From assembly GCF_902753875.1 (NCBI RefSeq), contig NZ_CADDTS010000002.1:1-37990 (forward strand): a stretch of DNA of 37,990 nucleotides, read 5' to 3'. This document shows, piece after piece, positions 24,431-33,505 of the stretch. The position numbers and the translations under genes were made by a program. Each line of letters starts with the position of its first letter. Positions within the stretch are counted from its first letter, which is position 1. Source of the DNA: Acinetobacter bouvetii (GTDB taxonomy: Bacteria; Pseudomonadota; Gammaproteobacteria; Pseudomonadales; Moraxellaceae). Below the pieces are notes generated by a model. It made no database searches. It was not told the origin of the DNA and was given only the letters and a program-made list of their open reading frames with translations.

Positions 24431-25576
24431 ATGAATATGTCAGTGAAATTTCCAGAAAACAGTAAATCTAAATATTTAACTGCTGAACAAATTGCCGAAT
24501 TTGGTGAAAAAGTTGATGCCATTCGCCGTGAAGTGATGGACAGCATTGGCGAGCAAGATGCGCAATATATTTATAAAATCCGAAACTTTGTGCGTTATAG
24601 CGAAATTGCCTCGCGTGGCATGTTGATGTTTGGCGGCTGGATTCCACCAGTCTGGTTGTTGGGTACTGGCTTATTGGGTGTTTCCAAAATCGTGGAAAAT
24701 ATGGAACTAGGGCATAACGTGATGCATGGTCAGTTCGACTGGCTAAATGATCCGACCTTAAACGGTGCCAATTATGACTGGGATACTATGGCGACAGGTG
24801 ATGACTGGAAACATACCCATAACTATATCCACCATACCTATACCAATATTATCGGCAAGGATCATGATGTCGGCTATGGTCTGATTCGGATCAGTGAAGC
24901 GCAAAAATGGGAACCGCGTTTTTTATTGAATATTCCTTTAGCCATTCAGCTTATGGTGTTTTTTGAATGGTATGTGGGCGTACAGAATTTACATCTGGAA
25001 GATGCGATTGCCTATAAAACCAAAACCTGGAAACAGGTCTGGAAAGAGTCGGCAAAATTCCGCAAAAAGGCTGTACGTCAGGTAGCGAAAGATTATGTGT
25101 TTTTTCCACTGATCGCAGGTCCGAATGCACTGCCAGTATTTGCCGGAAATGCAGTGGCGAATGTGATTCGTAGCCTCTGGGCATCCGCCGTGATTTTTAA
25201 TGGACATTTCACAGAAGATGCCGAAACCTTTGAACCGGACAATACTGAAAATGAAACCCGTGCAGAATGGTATTTACGTCAGATTCGCGGCTCCAGTAAT
25301 TTTACTGGCACAGAGTGGCTGCATATTCTAAGTGGTAATTTGAGTCATCAGATTGAACACCATTTATTTCCGGACATGCCGGCAAACCGTTATGCAGAAG
25401 TCGCCCCGAAAATTCGTGCCCTATGTGACGAGTATGGTATTCATTATAATGAAGCCAGTTTCTTTAAGCAGTTTGGTAGTGTCTGGGTACGTCTGGCAAA
25501 ATGTTCATTGCCAAATTCATGGACCAATTCCATTCAGCAATCTACGCAAAAATTAAAAGCCTTATTGAGCTTTTAA
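24431..25576 (+). CDS. desB: Acyl-CoA delta-9 desaturase (DesB-like, membrane di-iron)
   Basis: A 381-residue integral-membrane desaturase that puts a cis double bond into exogenous acyl-CoA or phospholipid chains, aerobically. The three histidine boxes are complete: HNVMH at 95-99, HNYIHH at 130-135 and HQIEHH at 306-311. The usual hydrophobic pairs lie between boxes (about 63-85, 163-178 and 219-250). AGGAG precedes the ATG by 8 bases; a second Met at residue 3 could also serve. It is the last gene of the pair, with no obvious intrinsic terminator before rph. With DesC and DesT it lets the cell tune membrane fluidity. Confidence 0.9.
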   Translation: MNMSVKFPENSKSKYLTAEQIAEFGEKVDAIRREVMDSIGEQDAQYIYKIRNFVRYSEIASRGMLMFGGWIPPVWLLGTGLLGVSKIVENMELGHNVMHGQFDWLNDPTLNGANYDWDTMATGDDWKHTHNYIHHTYTNIIGKDHDVGYGLIRISEAQKWEPRFLLNIPLAIQLMVFFEWYVGVQNLHLEDAIAYKTKTWKQVWKESAKFRKKAVRQVAKDYVFFPLIAGPNALPVFAGNAVANVIRSLWASAVIFNGHFTEDAETFEPDNTENETRAEWYLRQIRGSSNFTGTEWLHILSGNLSHQIEHHLFPDMPANRYAEVAPKIRALCDEYGIHYNEASFFKQFGSVWVRLAKCSLPNSWTNSIQQSTQKLKALLSF

Positions 25577-25750
25577 GGCGAATCGCAAGGGTCATGCGAA
25601 TTACAGGATAATGGTTAAGGAATATTTTTCACATGAAATAAAGTAAAAATAGCTTGATGGTTTTTGTCAATAGAACATGTCCCGGCAAAACCTTCAAGCT
25701 TGCTTCTGTTATACTAGGCCGCAATGAATTTTAGCCAAAGAGAACCGATT

Positions 25751-26467
25751 ATGCGTATCGACCAACGTACATTAGATCAATTACGTGACGTAAAAATTAC
25801 CCGTAACTATACACGTTATGCGGAAGGCTCAGTGTTGATTGAATTTGGTCATACGAAAGTTCTTTGTACAGCAAGTATTGATAATTCAGTGCCACGTTTT
25901 TTAAAAGGTAAGGGACAAGGTTGGGTAACAGCTGAATATGGGATGTTGCCACGTTCTACCCATACCCGTAGTGACCGTGAAGCAGCACGTGGTAAACAAA
26001 GTGGTCGTACTCAGGAAATCCAGCGTCTGATTGGTCGTAGCTTACGCGCCATGGTAGATTTGAAAAAACTGGGTGAAAATACCATTACCATTGACTGTGA
26101 TGTGATTCAGGCTGATGGCGGTACGCGTACTGCATCCATTACCGGTGCTGCAGTGGCTTTAATTGATGCCATGAATGTATTGCTTGAAAACAAGAAAATT
26201 AAGCAAGATCCACTCAAAGGCTTGGTGGCTGCGATTTCTGTCGGGATGTATCAAGACGAAGCGTTACTGGATCTTTGTTATGAAGAAGATTCAAACTGCC
26301 AAACCGACTTAAACGTGGTGATGACTCAAGCAGGCGAATTTATCGAGCTGCAGGGTACTGCTGAAGACAAGCCATTCACCCGTGCACAATGTAATGAAAT
26401 GCTTGAATTGGCTGAAAAAGGCATCCAAGAATTGATTAAAAAGCAGCAAGAAGCTTTAGGCTGGTAA
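25751..26467 (+). CDS. rph: Ribonuclease PH
   Basis: A 238-residue phosphorolytic 3'-to-5' exoribonuclease, exactly the length of the E. coli enzyme. It trims tRNA precursors and degrades structured RNA. Seen: [20 protein letters not shown] at the start, [19 protein letters not shown] near 58-76 with RNA-binding arginines, [16 protein letters not shown] around 88-103, and the phosphate site [19 protein letters not shown] near 115-133. The ATG at 25751 gives the canonical start; one at 25724 adds nine residues and lies only a few bases from the predicted transcription start (TATACT at 25710-25715), so it is unlikely. The gene is ended by a strong terminator. Confidence 0.96.
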   Translation: MRIDQRTLDQLRDVKITRNYTRYAEGSVLIEFGHTKVLCTASIDNSVPRFLKGKGQGWVTAEYGMLPRSTHTRSDREAARGKQSGRTQEIQRLIGRSLRAMVDLKKLGENTITIDCDVIQADGGTRTASITGAAVALIDAMNVLLENKKIKQDPLKGLVAAISVGMYQDEALLDLCYEEDSNCQTDLNVVMTQAGEFIELQGTAEDKPFTRAQCNEMLELAEKGIQELIKKQQEALGW

Positions 26468-26491
26468 GTTGTTGTTTTAACAATCTCAGCA

Positions 26492-26525
26492 ATAAAAAAA
26501 CGCACCTTGGGGTGCGTTTTTTTAT
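26492..26525. terminator. Terminator after rph
   Basis: Perfect 15-bp arms ATAAAAAAACGCACC / GGTGCGTTTTTTTAT with loop TTGG; both strands have a seven-base T run, so it can act in either direction. Confidence 0.93.
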
Positions 26526-26654
26526 GCCATCAAATCTAAAAATCAAAGAGAAGATACAAAAAGGCTGCAATCGCGGCACGGTTTGAAACGCCTGCTTAAG
26601 ATTCAGCTCATATTCAACATTTATTCTGCCACTTTATTTGTACAGGAGTAGAAG

Positions 26655-26825
26655 ATGATGAATATCCTGATCTTGCTGATTTCTGGCGTCACTTTGGCCT
26701 TAATGACCAGTGACCCTAGAGCTTCAGCAGCACCGTCGGTTGCATCTGCCTGGCAACAACAAGAACAGCTCAGCAGCGCCCACGATGTAACCAGTAAAAC
26801 CCAAGTTGAGCGCGAACAGGTTTAG
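26655..26825 (+). CDS. Small exported or membrane peptide, 56 residues
   Basis: A short gene with AGGAG 6 bases before the ATG. The product begins MMNILILLISGVTLALMTSD, one hydrophobic helix, followed by DPRASAAPS and a polar, Gln-rich tail (SAWQQQEQLSSAHDVTSK). It could be a signal peptide cleaved near ASA-A or a single-pass membrane anchor. Its TAG stop overlaps the TAA stop of the convergent nadC, so the two genes share their ends. I do not recognise a family. It lies after the rph terminator and so should have its own promoter, which I cannot pinpoint. Confidence 0.65.
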   Translation: MMNILILLISGVTLALMTSDPRASAAPSVASAWQQQEQLSSAHDVTSKTQVEREQV

Positions 26826-27667
26826 GCATTAAAGCGCATAGACAAATCCACGGCTTTGACATCTTTGGTTAACACACCCATCGAAATATAGTCCACACCC
26901 GTGCTTGCCACTTCACGTAAGTTTTCAATGGTAATGTTGCCCGAAGCTTCCAGTTTACATCGTCCAGCCACATGCTTCACCGCATCGATCATTTGTTGCT
27001 GGCTAAAGTTATCCAGCATCACGATATCGGCTTTGGCTTCTAGGGCTTGGTTCAATTCATCCCAGGTTTCCACTTCAACCTCGACCGGTTTGCCCGGTGC
27101 GATGCTGTGTGCCTGGGCAATGGCTTGGGTAATCCCGCCTGCGGCCATAATGTGATTTTCTTTAATTAAAAAGGCATCAAACAAGCCTAAACGGTGGTTT
27201 TGTCCACCGCCAATTGCAACGGCATATTTTTGTGCAATACGTAAGCCGGGCAATGTTTTACGGGTATCTAACAATTTGGTGTTTAAGCCTTTCAATTGTT
27301 TTACATATTCAGCCGTTTTCGTGGCAACCGCAGAAAGTGTTTGTACAAAATTGAGAGCAGGGCGTTCCACCGTCAGCAGGCTACGTGCAGAACCAGCCAG
27401 TTTTAAAAAGGCTTCATTGGCCTGCACACCGTCGCCATCATTTTTCAGCCAGATCACCTGTACTTCAGGATCATAAGCCTGAATCAGGGCATTGACCCAA
27501 GGCTGACCCGCCAGCACCATGTCTTCACGGCTGATGATAGTCGCAGTCGCCTGCTCATCTTCAGGGGTTAATAGAGCAGTGATATCACCTTCGCCAATAT
27601 CTTCTTGCAGTGCTTGTTGGATGTTGATTTGGATGGTTTGTTCCAGCAAAGATTGAGATATGCTCAT
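26822..27667 (-). CDS. nadC: Nicotinate-nucleotide pyrophosphorylase (quinolinate phosphoribosyltransferase)
   Basis: A 281-residue cytoplasmic enzyme of de novo NAD synthesis: quinolinate + PRPP to nicotinate mononucleotide, CO2 and PPi. Seen: QEDIGEGDIT near 16-25, ERPALNFVQTLSAVAT around 101-116, DTRKTLPGLR around 133-142 with the active-site Arg/Lys, GGGQNHRLGLFDAFLIKENH around 153-172, and EVEVETWDEL further on. Length and motifs are normal. It is divergent from ampD, the order found in E. coli and related gammaproteobacteria, and its 3' end overlaps the small peptide gene on the other strand by four bases. Confidence 0.97.
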   Translation of the reverse strand: MSISQSLLEQTIQINIQQALQEDIGEGDITALLTPEDEQATATIISREDMVLAGQPWVNALIQAYDPEVQVIWLKNDGDGVQANEAFLKLAGSARSLLTVERPALNFVQTLSAVATKTAEYVKQLKGLNTKLLDTRKTLPGLRIAQKYAVAIGGGQNHRLGLFDAFLIKENHIMAAGGITQAIAQAHSIAPGKPVEVEVETWDELNQALEAKADIVMLDNFSQQQMIDAVKHVAGRCKLEASGNITIENLREVASTGVDYISMGVLTKDVKAVDLSMRFNA

Positions 27668-27843
27668 CAGTATTTCCGTATCTTTTTTAACCCATGAAAA
27701 TTGCGCGTTATATTAGCATTGTTCATTTAAAAGAATTGTTTTTTTCAAGCGATTTTTATCTGGGTAATTTGTGATTTTAAGTTTAAAGTTTTAGGATTGC
27801 GCTAAAATCATCAGCTTATCTCAACAGGACTCAGGATCGGACT

Positions 27844-28419
27844 ATGCAACAGGCACCCTTTTTTCAGGTCATCGATGGTCAGTTAATCGGTGCAAGGCAA
27901 GTACCTTCCCCAAATTATAATTCACGTCCCGAGCAAATCGAGATTCAACTGGTGGTGGTGCATAACATCAGTCTGCCACCGTCACAGTTTGGTGGGGGCT
28001 ATATTGAACAGTTTTTTCAGAACCAGCTGGACTGGTCACAGCATCCTTATTTTCAAACCATTGAAGGCATGCAGGTGTCTGCCCATCTGCTGATTTTACG
28101 CAGTGGTGAAGTGCTGCAATTTGTCAATTTCAATGATCGTGCCTGGCATGCTGGCCGTTCCAGTTACATGGCCAAAAAAGAATGTAATGATTATTCTATC
28201 GGGATTGAGCTGGAAGGCAGTGATGATCTACCTTTTGAAGATATGCAGTATGTTGTGCTGGCACAGGTGACCGCGGCCTTACAGTCTAGCTATCCAAAAA
28301 TTTTACAACATTTGGCGGGGCATTCCGATATTGCTCCTGGGCGTAAAACCGATCCGGGACCATTTTTCGACTGGCTTAAATTCAGAACTTTATTGCAGCA
28401 GTATAAAGCCAATCAATAA
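27844..28419 (+). CDS. ampD: 1,6-anhydro-N-acetylmuramyl-L-alanine amidase AmpD
   Basis: A 191-residue zinc amidase that removes the peptide from anhydro-muropeptides in the cytoplasm during cell-wall recycling. Seen: VVVHNIS with zinc ligand His40, SIGIELEG with catalytic Glu122, GHSDIAPGRKTDPGPFFDW with His160, Lys168 and Asp170. No signal peptide, as expected for AmpD rather than a periplasmic amidase. Loss of AmpD raises muropeptide levels and can derepress ampC-type beta-lactamases in bacteria that have AmpR; no ampR is seen here. It is followed 84 bases later by murJ. Confidence 0.95.
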   Translation: MQQAPFFQVIDGQLIGARQVPSPNYNSRPEQIEIQLVVVHNISLPPSQFGGGYIEQFFQNQLDWSQHPYFQTIEGMQVSAHLLILRSGEVLQFVNFNDRAWHAGRSSYMAKKECNDYSIGIELEGSDDLPFEDMQYVVLAQVTAALQSSYPKILQHLAGHSDIAPGRKTDPGPFFDWLKFRTLLQQYKANQ

Positions 28420-28503
28420 TTGGCAGACTTAATGATTAAACAACGAAATTCTATTTTGAGTTTCATTACAATAGCGACTTAATTTTTTCACTGGGTGGTT
28501 ACG

Positions 28504-30045
28504 ATGGCGCTTTGGCGATCGACCTTTATTGTTAGTGCAATGACCATGTTGTCTCGGGTTTTAGGTTTAGTCCGGGATGTGGTGTTGCTAAATGTGTTTG
28601 GTGCAGGTAAAGATTTCGATACCTTTGTGGTTGCGTTTCGTATTCCAAACTTCTTTAGGCGACTGTTTGCAGAAGGGGCATTTTCACAGGCTTTTATTCC
28701 GGTTCTGACCGAATATAAAACCACAAAAACCCATGCAGAAGTGCAAATTCTGATTAGTCGGGTGTTTGGTTGTCTGGCCACCTTTATGACCACGCTGACC
28801 TTTATCGCCATGATTGCTGCGCCTGCGGTGCTGTATATTTATGCACCGGGTTTCCACGATGACCCAGAAAAATTTGCCTTAGCCACAGACATGTTCCGTC
28901 TGACCATTCCTTATCTGCTGTTTATGTCTTTGACTGCTTTTGCCAGCAGTATCCTGAACAGTTATGGCTCTTTTTCAACCCCGGCTTTTTCACCGGTGCT
29001 GTTAAACATCACCATGATTGCCGGTGCGTGGTGGTTAACGCCTTATATGGCTGAACCGATTATGGCGCTGGGCTGGGCTGTGGTGATCGCCGGTATTTTA
29101 CAGCTGGTGATTCAAATTCCAGAACTGTGGCGCAAGAACCTGCTGATTCCACCCAAGGTGGATTTTAAACACGAAGGGGTAGACCGCATCATGAAATTGA
29201 TGCTGCCAGCCCTGTTTGGTGTTTCGGTCACCCAGATTAATCTATTGCTGAATACCATTTGGGCTTCTTTCATGCAGGATGGTTCCGTGTCCTGGTTATA
29301 CAGCGCGGAGCGTATGACAGAATTGCCTTTGGGATTAATCGGCGTAGCGATTGGTACGGTGATTTTACCTTCATTGTCTGCACGGCATGCTGAACAGGAT
29401 CAGGCTAAATTTAGAGGCATGATTGACTGGGCCGCCAAAGTGATCATGCTGGTTGGTATTCCTGCCAGTATTGCCTTATTTATGCTGTCGACCCCAATCA
29501 TTCAGGCTTTGTTCCAACGTGGGCAATTTACCCTTGAAGATACGCAAATGACCGCCTTGGCTTTGCAATGTATGAGTGCCGGGGTGATTTCCTTTATGCT
29601 GATTAAAGTCTTTGCTCCCGGGTTTTATGCCCAGCAAGATACCCGTACTCCGGTTCGTGTCGGTTTAATGGCAGTAGCCGCCAATGCCATTTTAAACGTG
29701 GTATTTATTGGTTTCTTTAAACTGATTCATTGGGAAGCAGAACATATGGCTTTAGCCTTGGCATCTTCAGGTTCTGCGCTGGTGAATGCCGGCATGCTGT
29801 ATTTTTATCTGCATCAACGCAATATTTTCCGCTTTGGCGCACACTGGAAAAAACTGTTTCTGCAGTATGCCATAGCCAATGCCGCGATGATTGCTGCATT
29901 GTGGTATGGGCTGACTTGGTACAATGGTGAGGTATCGCAATGGATCCGCATATTTGAAGTGATTGGGCTATGTGTACTGGGTGTTCTAGCTTATGCCATT
30001 GGCCTATTGGCTACCGGTTTTAGACCCCGTCACTTAAGACCTTAA
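28504..30045 (+). CDS. murJ: Lipid II flippase MurJ
   Basis: A 513-residue polytopic inner-membrane protein of the MOP superfamily that flips lipid II to the periplasm for peptidoglycan synthesis. Seen: MALWRSTFIVSAMTMLSRVLGLVRD at the N-terminus, FDTFVVAFRIPNFFRRLFAEGAFSQAF near 40-66, the family signature with conserved arginines, about 14 hydrophobic segments, and PFRTDT-like counterpart QQDTRTPVRVG near residues 378-388. I chose the ATG at 28504; a GTG at 28495 would add three residues. It follows ampD and ends in a strong terminator. Essential in most bacteria. Confidence 0.95.
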   Translation: MALWRSTFIVSAMTMLSRVLGLVRDVVLLNVFGAGKDFDTFVVAFRIPNFFRRLFAEGAFSQAFIPVLTEYKTTKTHAEVQILISRVFGCLATFMTTLTFIAMIAAPAVLYIYAPGFHDDPEKFALATDMFRLTIPYLLFMSLTAFASSILNSYGSFSTPAFSPVLLNITMIAGAWWLTPYMAEPIMALGWAVVIAGILQLVIQIPELWRKNLLIPPKVDFKHEGVDRIMKLMLPALFGVSVTQINLLLNTIWASFMQDGSVSWLYSAERMTELPLGLIGVAIGTVILPSLSARHAEQDQAKFRGMIDWAAKVIMLVGIPASIALFMLSTPIIQALFQRGQFTLEDTQMTALALQCMSAGVISFMLIKVFAPGFYAQQDTRTPVRVGLMAVAANAILNVVFIGFFKLIHWEAEHMALALASSGSALVNAGMLYFYLHQRNIFRFGAHWKKLFLQYAIANAAMIAALWYGLTWYNGEVSQWIRIFEVIGLCVLGVLAYAIGLLATGFRPRHLRP

Positions 30046-30102
30046 GTGAAAGATGCAACAACGGATTGAGCAAAACAAACTATTGAATGCAAAGTTGAAT
30101 GC

Positions 30103-30131
30103 AAAAAAGAGCCTAAACAGGCTCTTTTTTA
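30103..30131. terminator. Bidirectional terminator after murJ
   Basis: Perfect 11-bp arms AAAAAAGAGCC / GGCTCTTTTTT with loop TAAACA. It serves murJ and the convergent DUF1328 gene 30 bases away. Confidence 0.92.
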
Positions 30132-30160
30132 TTTTATGAGGTGGAGATGTTCAAACTGAA

Positions 30161-30319
30161 CTAGACTTTTCCCCGAGAGAGGAAACCAACAACTGCTAAA
30201 ATTAAGGCAATAACCAATAAAATCACCGCAAACTCTTTAGATAAACCTGCGACACCACCGAAACCGAGTAGACTGGCAATCAGTGCAATCACTGCAAAAA
30301 TAATCGCCCAACGGAACAT
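30161..30319 (-). CDS. DUF1328 (YtjA-family) small membrane protein
   Basis: A 52-residue protein beginning [20 protein letters not shown], then GGVAG, a second hydrophobic helix and a basic end SRGKV. This is the two-helix DUF1328/YtjA pattern, common in proteobacteria and of unknown function, often linked to stress. A GGAG lies 9 bases before the ATG. It is transcribed alone, convergent with murJ, sharing its terminator. Confidence 0.88.
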   Translation of the reverse strand: MFRWAIIFAVIALIASLLGFGGVAGLSKEFAVILLVIALILAVVGFLSRGKV

Positions 30320-30512
30320 AAGCTTTCTCCATGTGTTGTTATTTTCAAGGTAAGTTCAGTATAGGGGCTGGAAATTTCCAACAGTGTTATGCTTGTGTTT
30401 AAAAAATGTTCACTTTGACAGCAAATCTATGATTTCAAGTAAAAATCACTTTTATACAGGATCAAGCTGAACAGGTTATAATGATCCGGATTGCTGCTAT
30501 CTTTTCACGTTT

Positions 30513-30965
30513 ATGACTGAACAATTACGTCCACAATTTTGGAAAACCTATGCTTTAACCGAGCTGAATCCGGCTGAATGGGAGGCATTATGTGATGGCT
30601 GTGGTTTATGTTGTCTGATCAAACTGGAAGATGAAGAACTACAAGAAGTCGCCTATACCAAGGTGGCGTGCAAACTTTTAGACTGTTCCACGGCGCGTTG
30701 CAGCGATTATGAACGGCGGCTGGACCATGTACCGGACTGCATTCAGCTGACACCAGAAAAATTGGCCACGATCCATTGGTTGCCTCCAAGTTGCGCTTAC
30801 CGCCGCCTAAAAGAAGGCAAGAATTTACCCACCTGGCATTATCTAAATACCGGTAGCCGAGAGAGTGTGCTAAAAGCCAGAAAGTCGGCAGCCGGGCGCT
30901 GTATTTCCGAAACTGAAGTCAATGAAGATGATTTGGAGGAATATATCGTACGTTGGGTACGTTAA
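30513..30965 (+). CDS. ycgN: YcgN-family cysteine cluster protein (UPF0260)
   Basis: A 150-residue cytoplasmic protein. Seen: WEALCDGCGLCCLIKLEDE near 22-40, then VACKLLDCSTARCSDYERR near 50-68 and CAYRRLKEGK near 93. The cysteine spacing (CxxCxxCC plus later cysteines) is that of the YkgJ/YcgN zinc- or iron-binding cluster family, whose function is not established. No neighbours suggest a role: it is flanked by the DUF1328 peptide and a GGDEF/EAL protein on the opposite strand. Its promoter should lie in 30320-30512. Confidence 0.88.
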   Translation: MTEQLRPQFWKTYALTELNPAEWEALCDGCGLCCLIKLEDEELQEVAYTKVACKLLDCSTARCSDYERRLDHVPDCIQLTPEKLATIHWLPPSCAYRRLKEGKNLPTWHYLNTGSRESVLKARKSAAGRCISETEVNEDDLEEYIVRWVR

Positions 30966-31035
30966 TATTCATCTTTAATATAAGTGGATAAATCAAAAAA
31001 TTATCTAGAAAATATCGTAGCTCGGGTGATCATGC

Positions 31036-33201
31036 TCAACCCGAGGAACTGAGCTGCTGGCTGGGACAATCAGTAGGGTGGAGTAATTCAGTAGCATCCT
31101 GAAACTTCATGGGACGATAAAAATAAAACCCTTGTCCTTTAGTACAATCGCACGTTTTGAGCACTTCAACCTGTTCGGAATTTTCAATTCCTTCGACCAG
31201 AATATCTAAGGCGATACTGGCGCCAATCTGGCCGATGGCTTTCACAATGGCCAAATCAGACGGATTTTCACGGATGTTTTGAATGAAATTTCGATCAATC
31301 TTGAGACAATCTACCGGATAATCTCTTAAACGTGTCAATGACGAATGGCCTGTGCCGAAATCATCCAGTGAAATTTTCAGCCCGGCCTGCTTTAATAAAT
31401 TCAGGGCACGAATCACATAGTCCGAGCCCCGGTCAGATAAGCTTTGCTCGGTAATTTCAATTTCAATCAGAGCATAAGGAATATGAAACTGGGTTAGCCG
31501 GTTTAACAGGGTTTCTGCGTAATTGTCTCTTAAGAATTCAACCGGTGCCGCGTTAATGGACATGGGTAACAGTTCCAGACCGGCGTCAAGCCAGCGGGTC
31601 ATATCCTGAAACACTTTGAGCTGCATGATTTCACTGATTCGCGTGGCCAGTTCATAGTCCTGAAAAGCAGAGAAAATATGTGAAGGCAGCTGGATTTGAT
31701 CTTCTGCATCATACCAGCGCAGCAAGGCTTCGAAACTGATGACCTGTCCATCTTCCAGATTCACTTTGGGCTGATAAAAAGGAATAATTTTATCGTTCTG
31801 GATAATGGCACGGGCTAGTGAAAGCTGTTTGGTGGTCTGGGAAATGGCCTTGAACATGGCACTTTTAAACATGCGGATGCCACCGCGGCCACTATTTTTC
31901 AGATCATTCAGGGCGACATCGGCACAGCGCAACAAAGTCGAGCTGTTTTTGGCATCCCGAGGGTAAATCGCACAACCAATACTCATGCCGCCATTAATAT
32001 ATTGTCCGGCATAACAAATCGGGATATCCAGTTGTTGTCGCGCTGTTTGGGCTACTTCGAGTAGTTCCGATTCGTCGCTGAGCTGTGGTACTACAATGGC
32101 AAACTCATCACCGCCTAAACGTGATACAACGACTTTATGGTTAAAACAGCTATTCAGACGTTGACCTAAAATCTGGAGTAGATGATCACCGGCAATATGG
32201 CCCAAGGTGTCATTAATATGTTTGAAATAGTCCAGGTCAATCAATAAAAAACCAATTGATTGCTGTTTATGCTGGGCATTTTGGATGGCCTTTTTCAGAA
32301 TCTTGTTAAATGCGCGGCGGTTATATAAACCGGTTAACTCATCTTGTTCAATCACCTCTTGAAGCTGCTTTTCCACAACTTTTTGTTGGCTGATATTACG
32401 TGAGACGCACAGAATACTTTGGGTTGAACCTGCTTCATCCAAAACAGGGGTCAAAATATTATCCCAATACTGAGGCAGTTGTCCGTCCAAGACACTCATG
32501 CCGTCAAAACGTGCAGTTTTGCCTTTTGAAGCTTGTTGTAAGGCATGTTGTCCTGAATTCTGTATAGGTTCTGGCAATAGATTTAACCAAGGCATACCAA
32601 ACTTTTTTTTATTTACCGGTACTCCTAAAGCAATACAACCTGAACGATTCATATGGGTGACATGACCGTTCGGCGTTAACATTTTAATGCAGTCCACACT
32701 GGCATCCAGCATTTTGGTTTGTGCCAGCACTTGCTGATGCAAATTGCGATGTTTTAAATAATGATCATGAATATCGGTGGCAGTGACAATCCATTCAATC
32801 TGACCGAAATTTTGTTTATATTGAGCCGAAATTAAACAGTAACGATAGCCTTGCTCATGGTGTCGAATTCGGCATTCTGTTTCAAAAGACTGCTGACTAT
32901 GTAAAGCATTTTGCCAAAGTGAACTGAAGCTAGCAAAGTCTTCAGAATGTATAAATGTTTTACATCCTTCTATATCGTGGGGCTGGATATCACTGCCGAT
33001 ATAATGATGAAGTTTTTGATTATAATAATATTTATTTTGCTTGTATTTGACCCAGATCAGTTGCGGTAACTGATCTAATAGATTTTTAAACACTACACTT
33101 TCTGCACTTAAGCTTGTCATATGCGTTGCAATAGAATGTTGTAGTTTAACTTTAAATTCCTGAGTAAACGGTACTAGCTTGTTTTTGAAAATATATTTCA
33201 T
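31036..33201 (-). CDS. PAS-GGDEF-EAL cyclic-di-GMP signalling protein
   Basis: A 721-residue soluble protein with domains in this order: a PAS-like segment at about 35-145, a second PAS at about 160-275 (ending LCVSRNISQQKVVEKQLQE), GGDEF with GGDEF intact at 363-367 and RRAFNKIL before it, then EAL with EALLRW starting at Glu491 and DDFGTGHSSL further on. Both catalytic signatures are intact, so it may make and break cyclic-di-GMP, the PAS domains setting the balance. There is no transmembrane segment or signal peptide. I chose the ATG at 33201 with GGTGAG just upstream; a TTG at 33213 is less likely. It is transcribed alone, divergent from rarA, and has no clear terminator of its own. Confidence 0.92.
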   Translation of the reverse strand: MKYIFKNKLVPFTQEFKVKLQHSIATHMTSLSAESVVFKNLLDQLPQLIWVKYKQNKYYYNQKLHHYIGSDIQPHDIEGCKTFIHSEDFASFSSLWQNALHSQQSFETECRIRHHEQGYRYCLISAQYKQNFGQIEWIVTATDIHDHYLKHRNLHQQVLAQTKMLDASVDCIKMLTPNGHVTHMNRSGCIALGVPVNKKKFGMPWLNLLPEPIQNSGQHALQQASKGKTARFDGMSVLDGQLPQYWDNILTPVLDEAGSTQSILCVSRNISQQKVVEKQLQEVIEQDELTGLYNRRAFNKILKKAIQNAQHKQQSIGFLLIDLDYFKHINDTLGHIAGDHLLQILGQRLNSCFNHKVVVSRLGGDEFAIVVPQLSDESELLEVAQTARQQLDIPICYAGQYINGGMSIGCAIYPRDAKNSSTLLRCADVALNDLKNSGRGGIRMFKSAMFKAISQTTKQLSLARAIIQNDKIIPFYQPKVNLEDGQVISFEALLRWYDAEDQIQLPSHIFSAFQDYELATRISEIMQLKVFQDMTRWLDAGLELLPMSINAAPVEFLRDNYAETLLNRLTQFHIPYALIEIEITEQSLSDRGSDYVIRALNLLKQAGLKISLDDFGTGHSSLTRLRDYPVDCLKIDRNFIQNIRENPSDLAIVKAIGQIGASIALDILVEGIENSEQVEVLKTCDCTKGQGFYFYRPMKFQDATELLHPTDCPSQQLSSSG

Positions 33202-33505
33202 AAAGCTCACCAATTAAAAATAACCGTAATATTAAAAGTGTGATTTATTTCACAGAATAATTATACCTATCATTGCCTAGAAGTAGAATGACTCAATTTT
33301 TACTTGTTGGTATTGATTATTGACCCCTATTTTTAAATGAATCCATACCACTGATTCACATAATAAGAGACACAATAATAATGAATAAGCGTGCCTATTT
33401 TGACAAAAAAACAATATGATTTTTTTGTAAAACAATTCGATTGAAATACGCGATAACAGAATTACATAGTAGACTTGGCTGTAAGTACAGTAAAGAAATA
33501 ACAAG
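33202..33505. other. Divergent promoter region between the GGDEF/EAL gene and rarA
   Basis: About 300 AT-rich bases with no gene. A short palindrome, CTGTAAGTACAG, lies at 33479-33490, just before rarA. I see no convincing promoter pair on either strand. Confidence 0.4.

Noticed and set aside
33479..33490. CTGTAAGTACAG as an SOS (LexA-type) box for rarA
   Set aside because: Acinetobacter lacks a standard LexA system, and the 12-mer does not match the known UmuDAb type of site.
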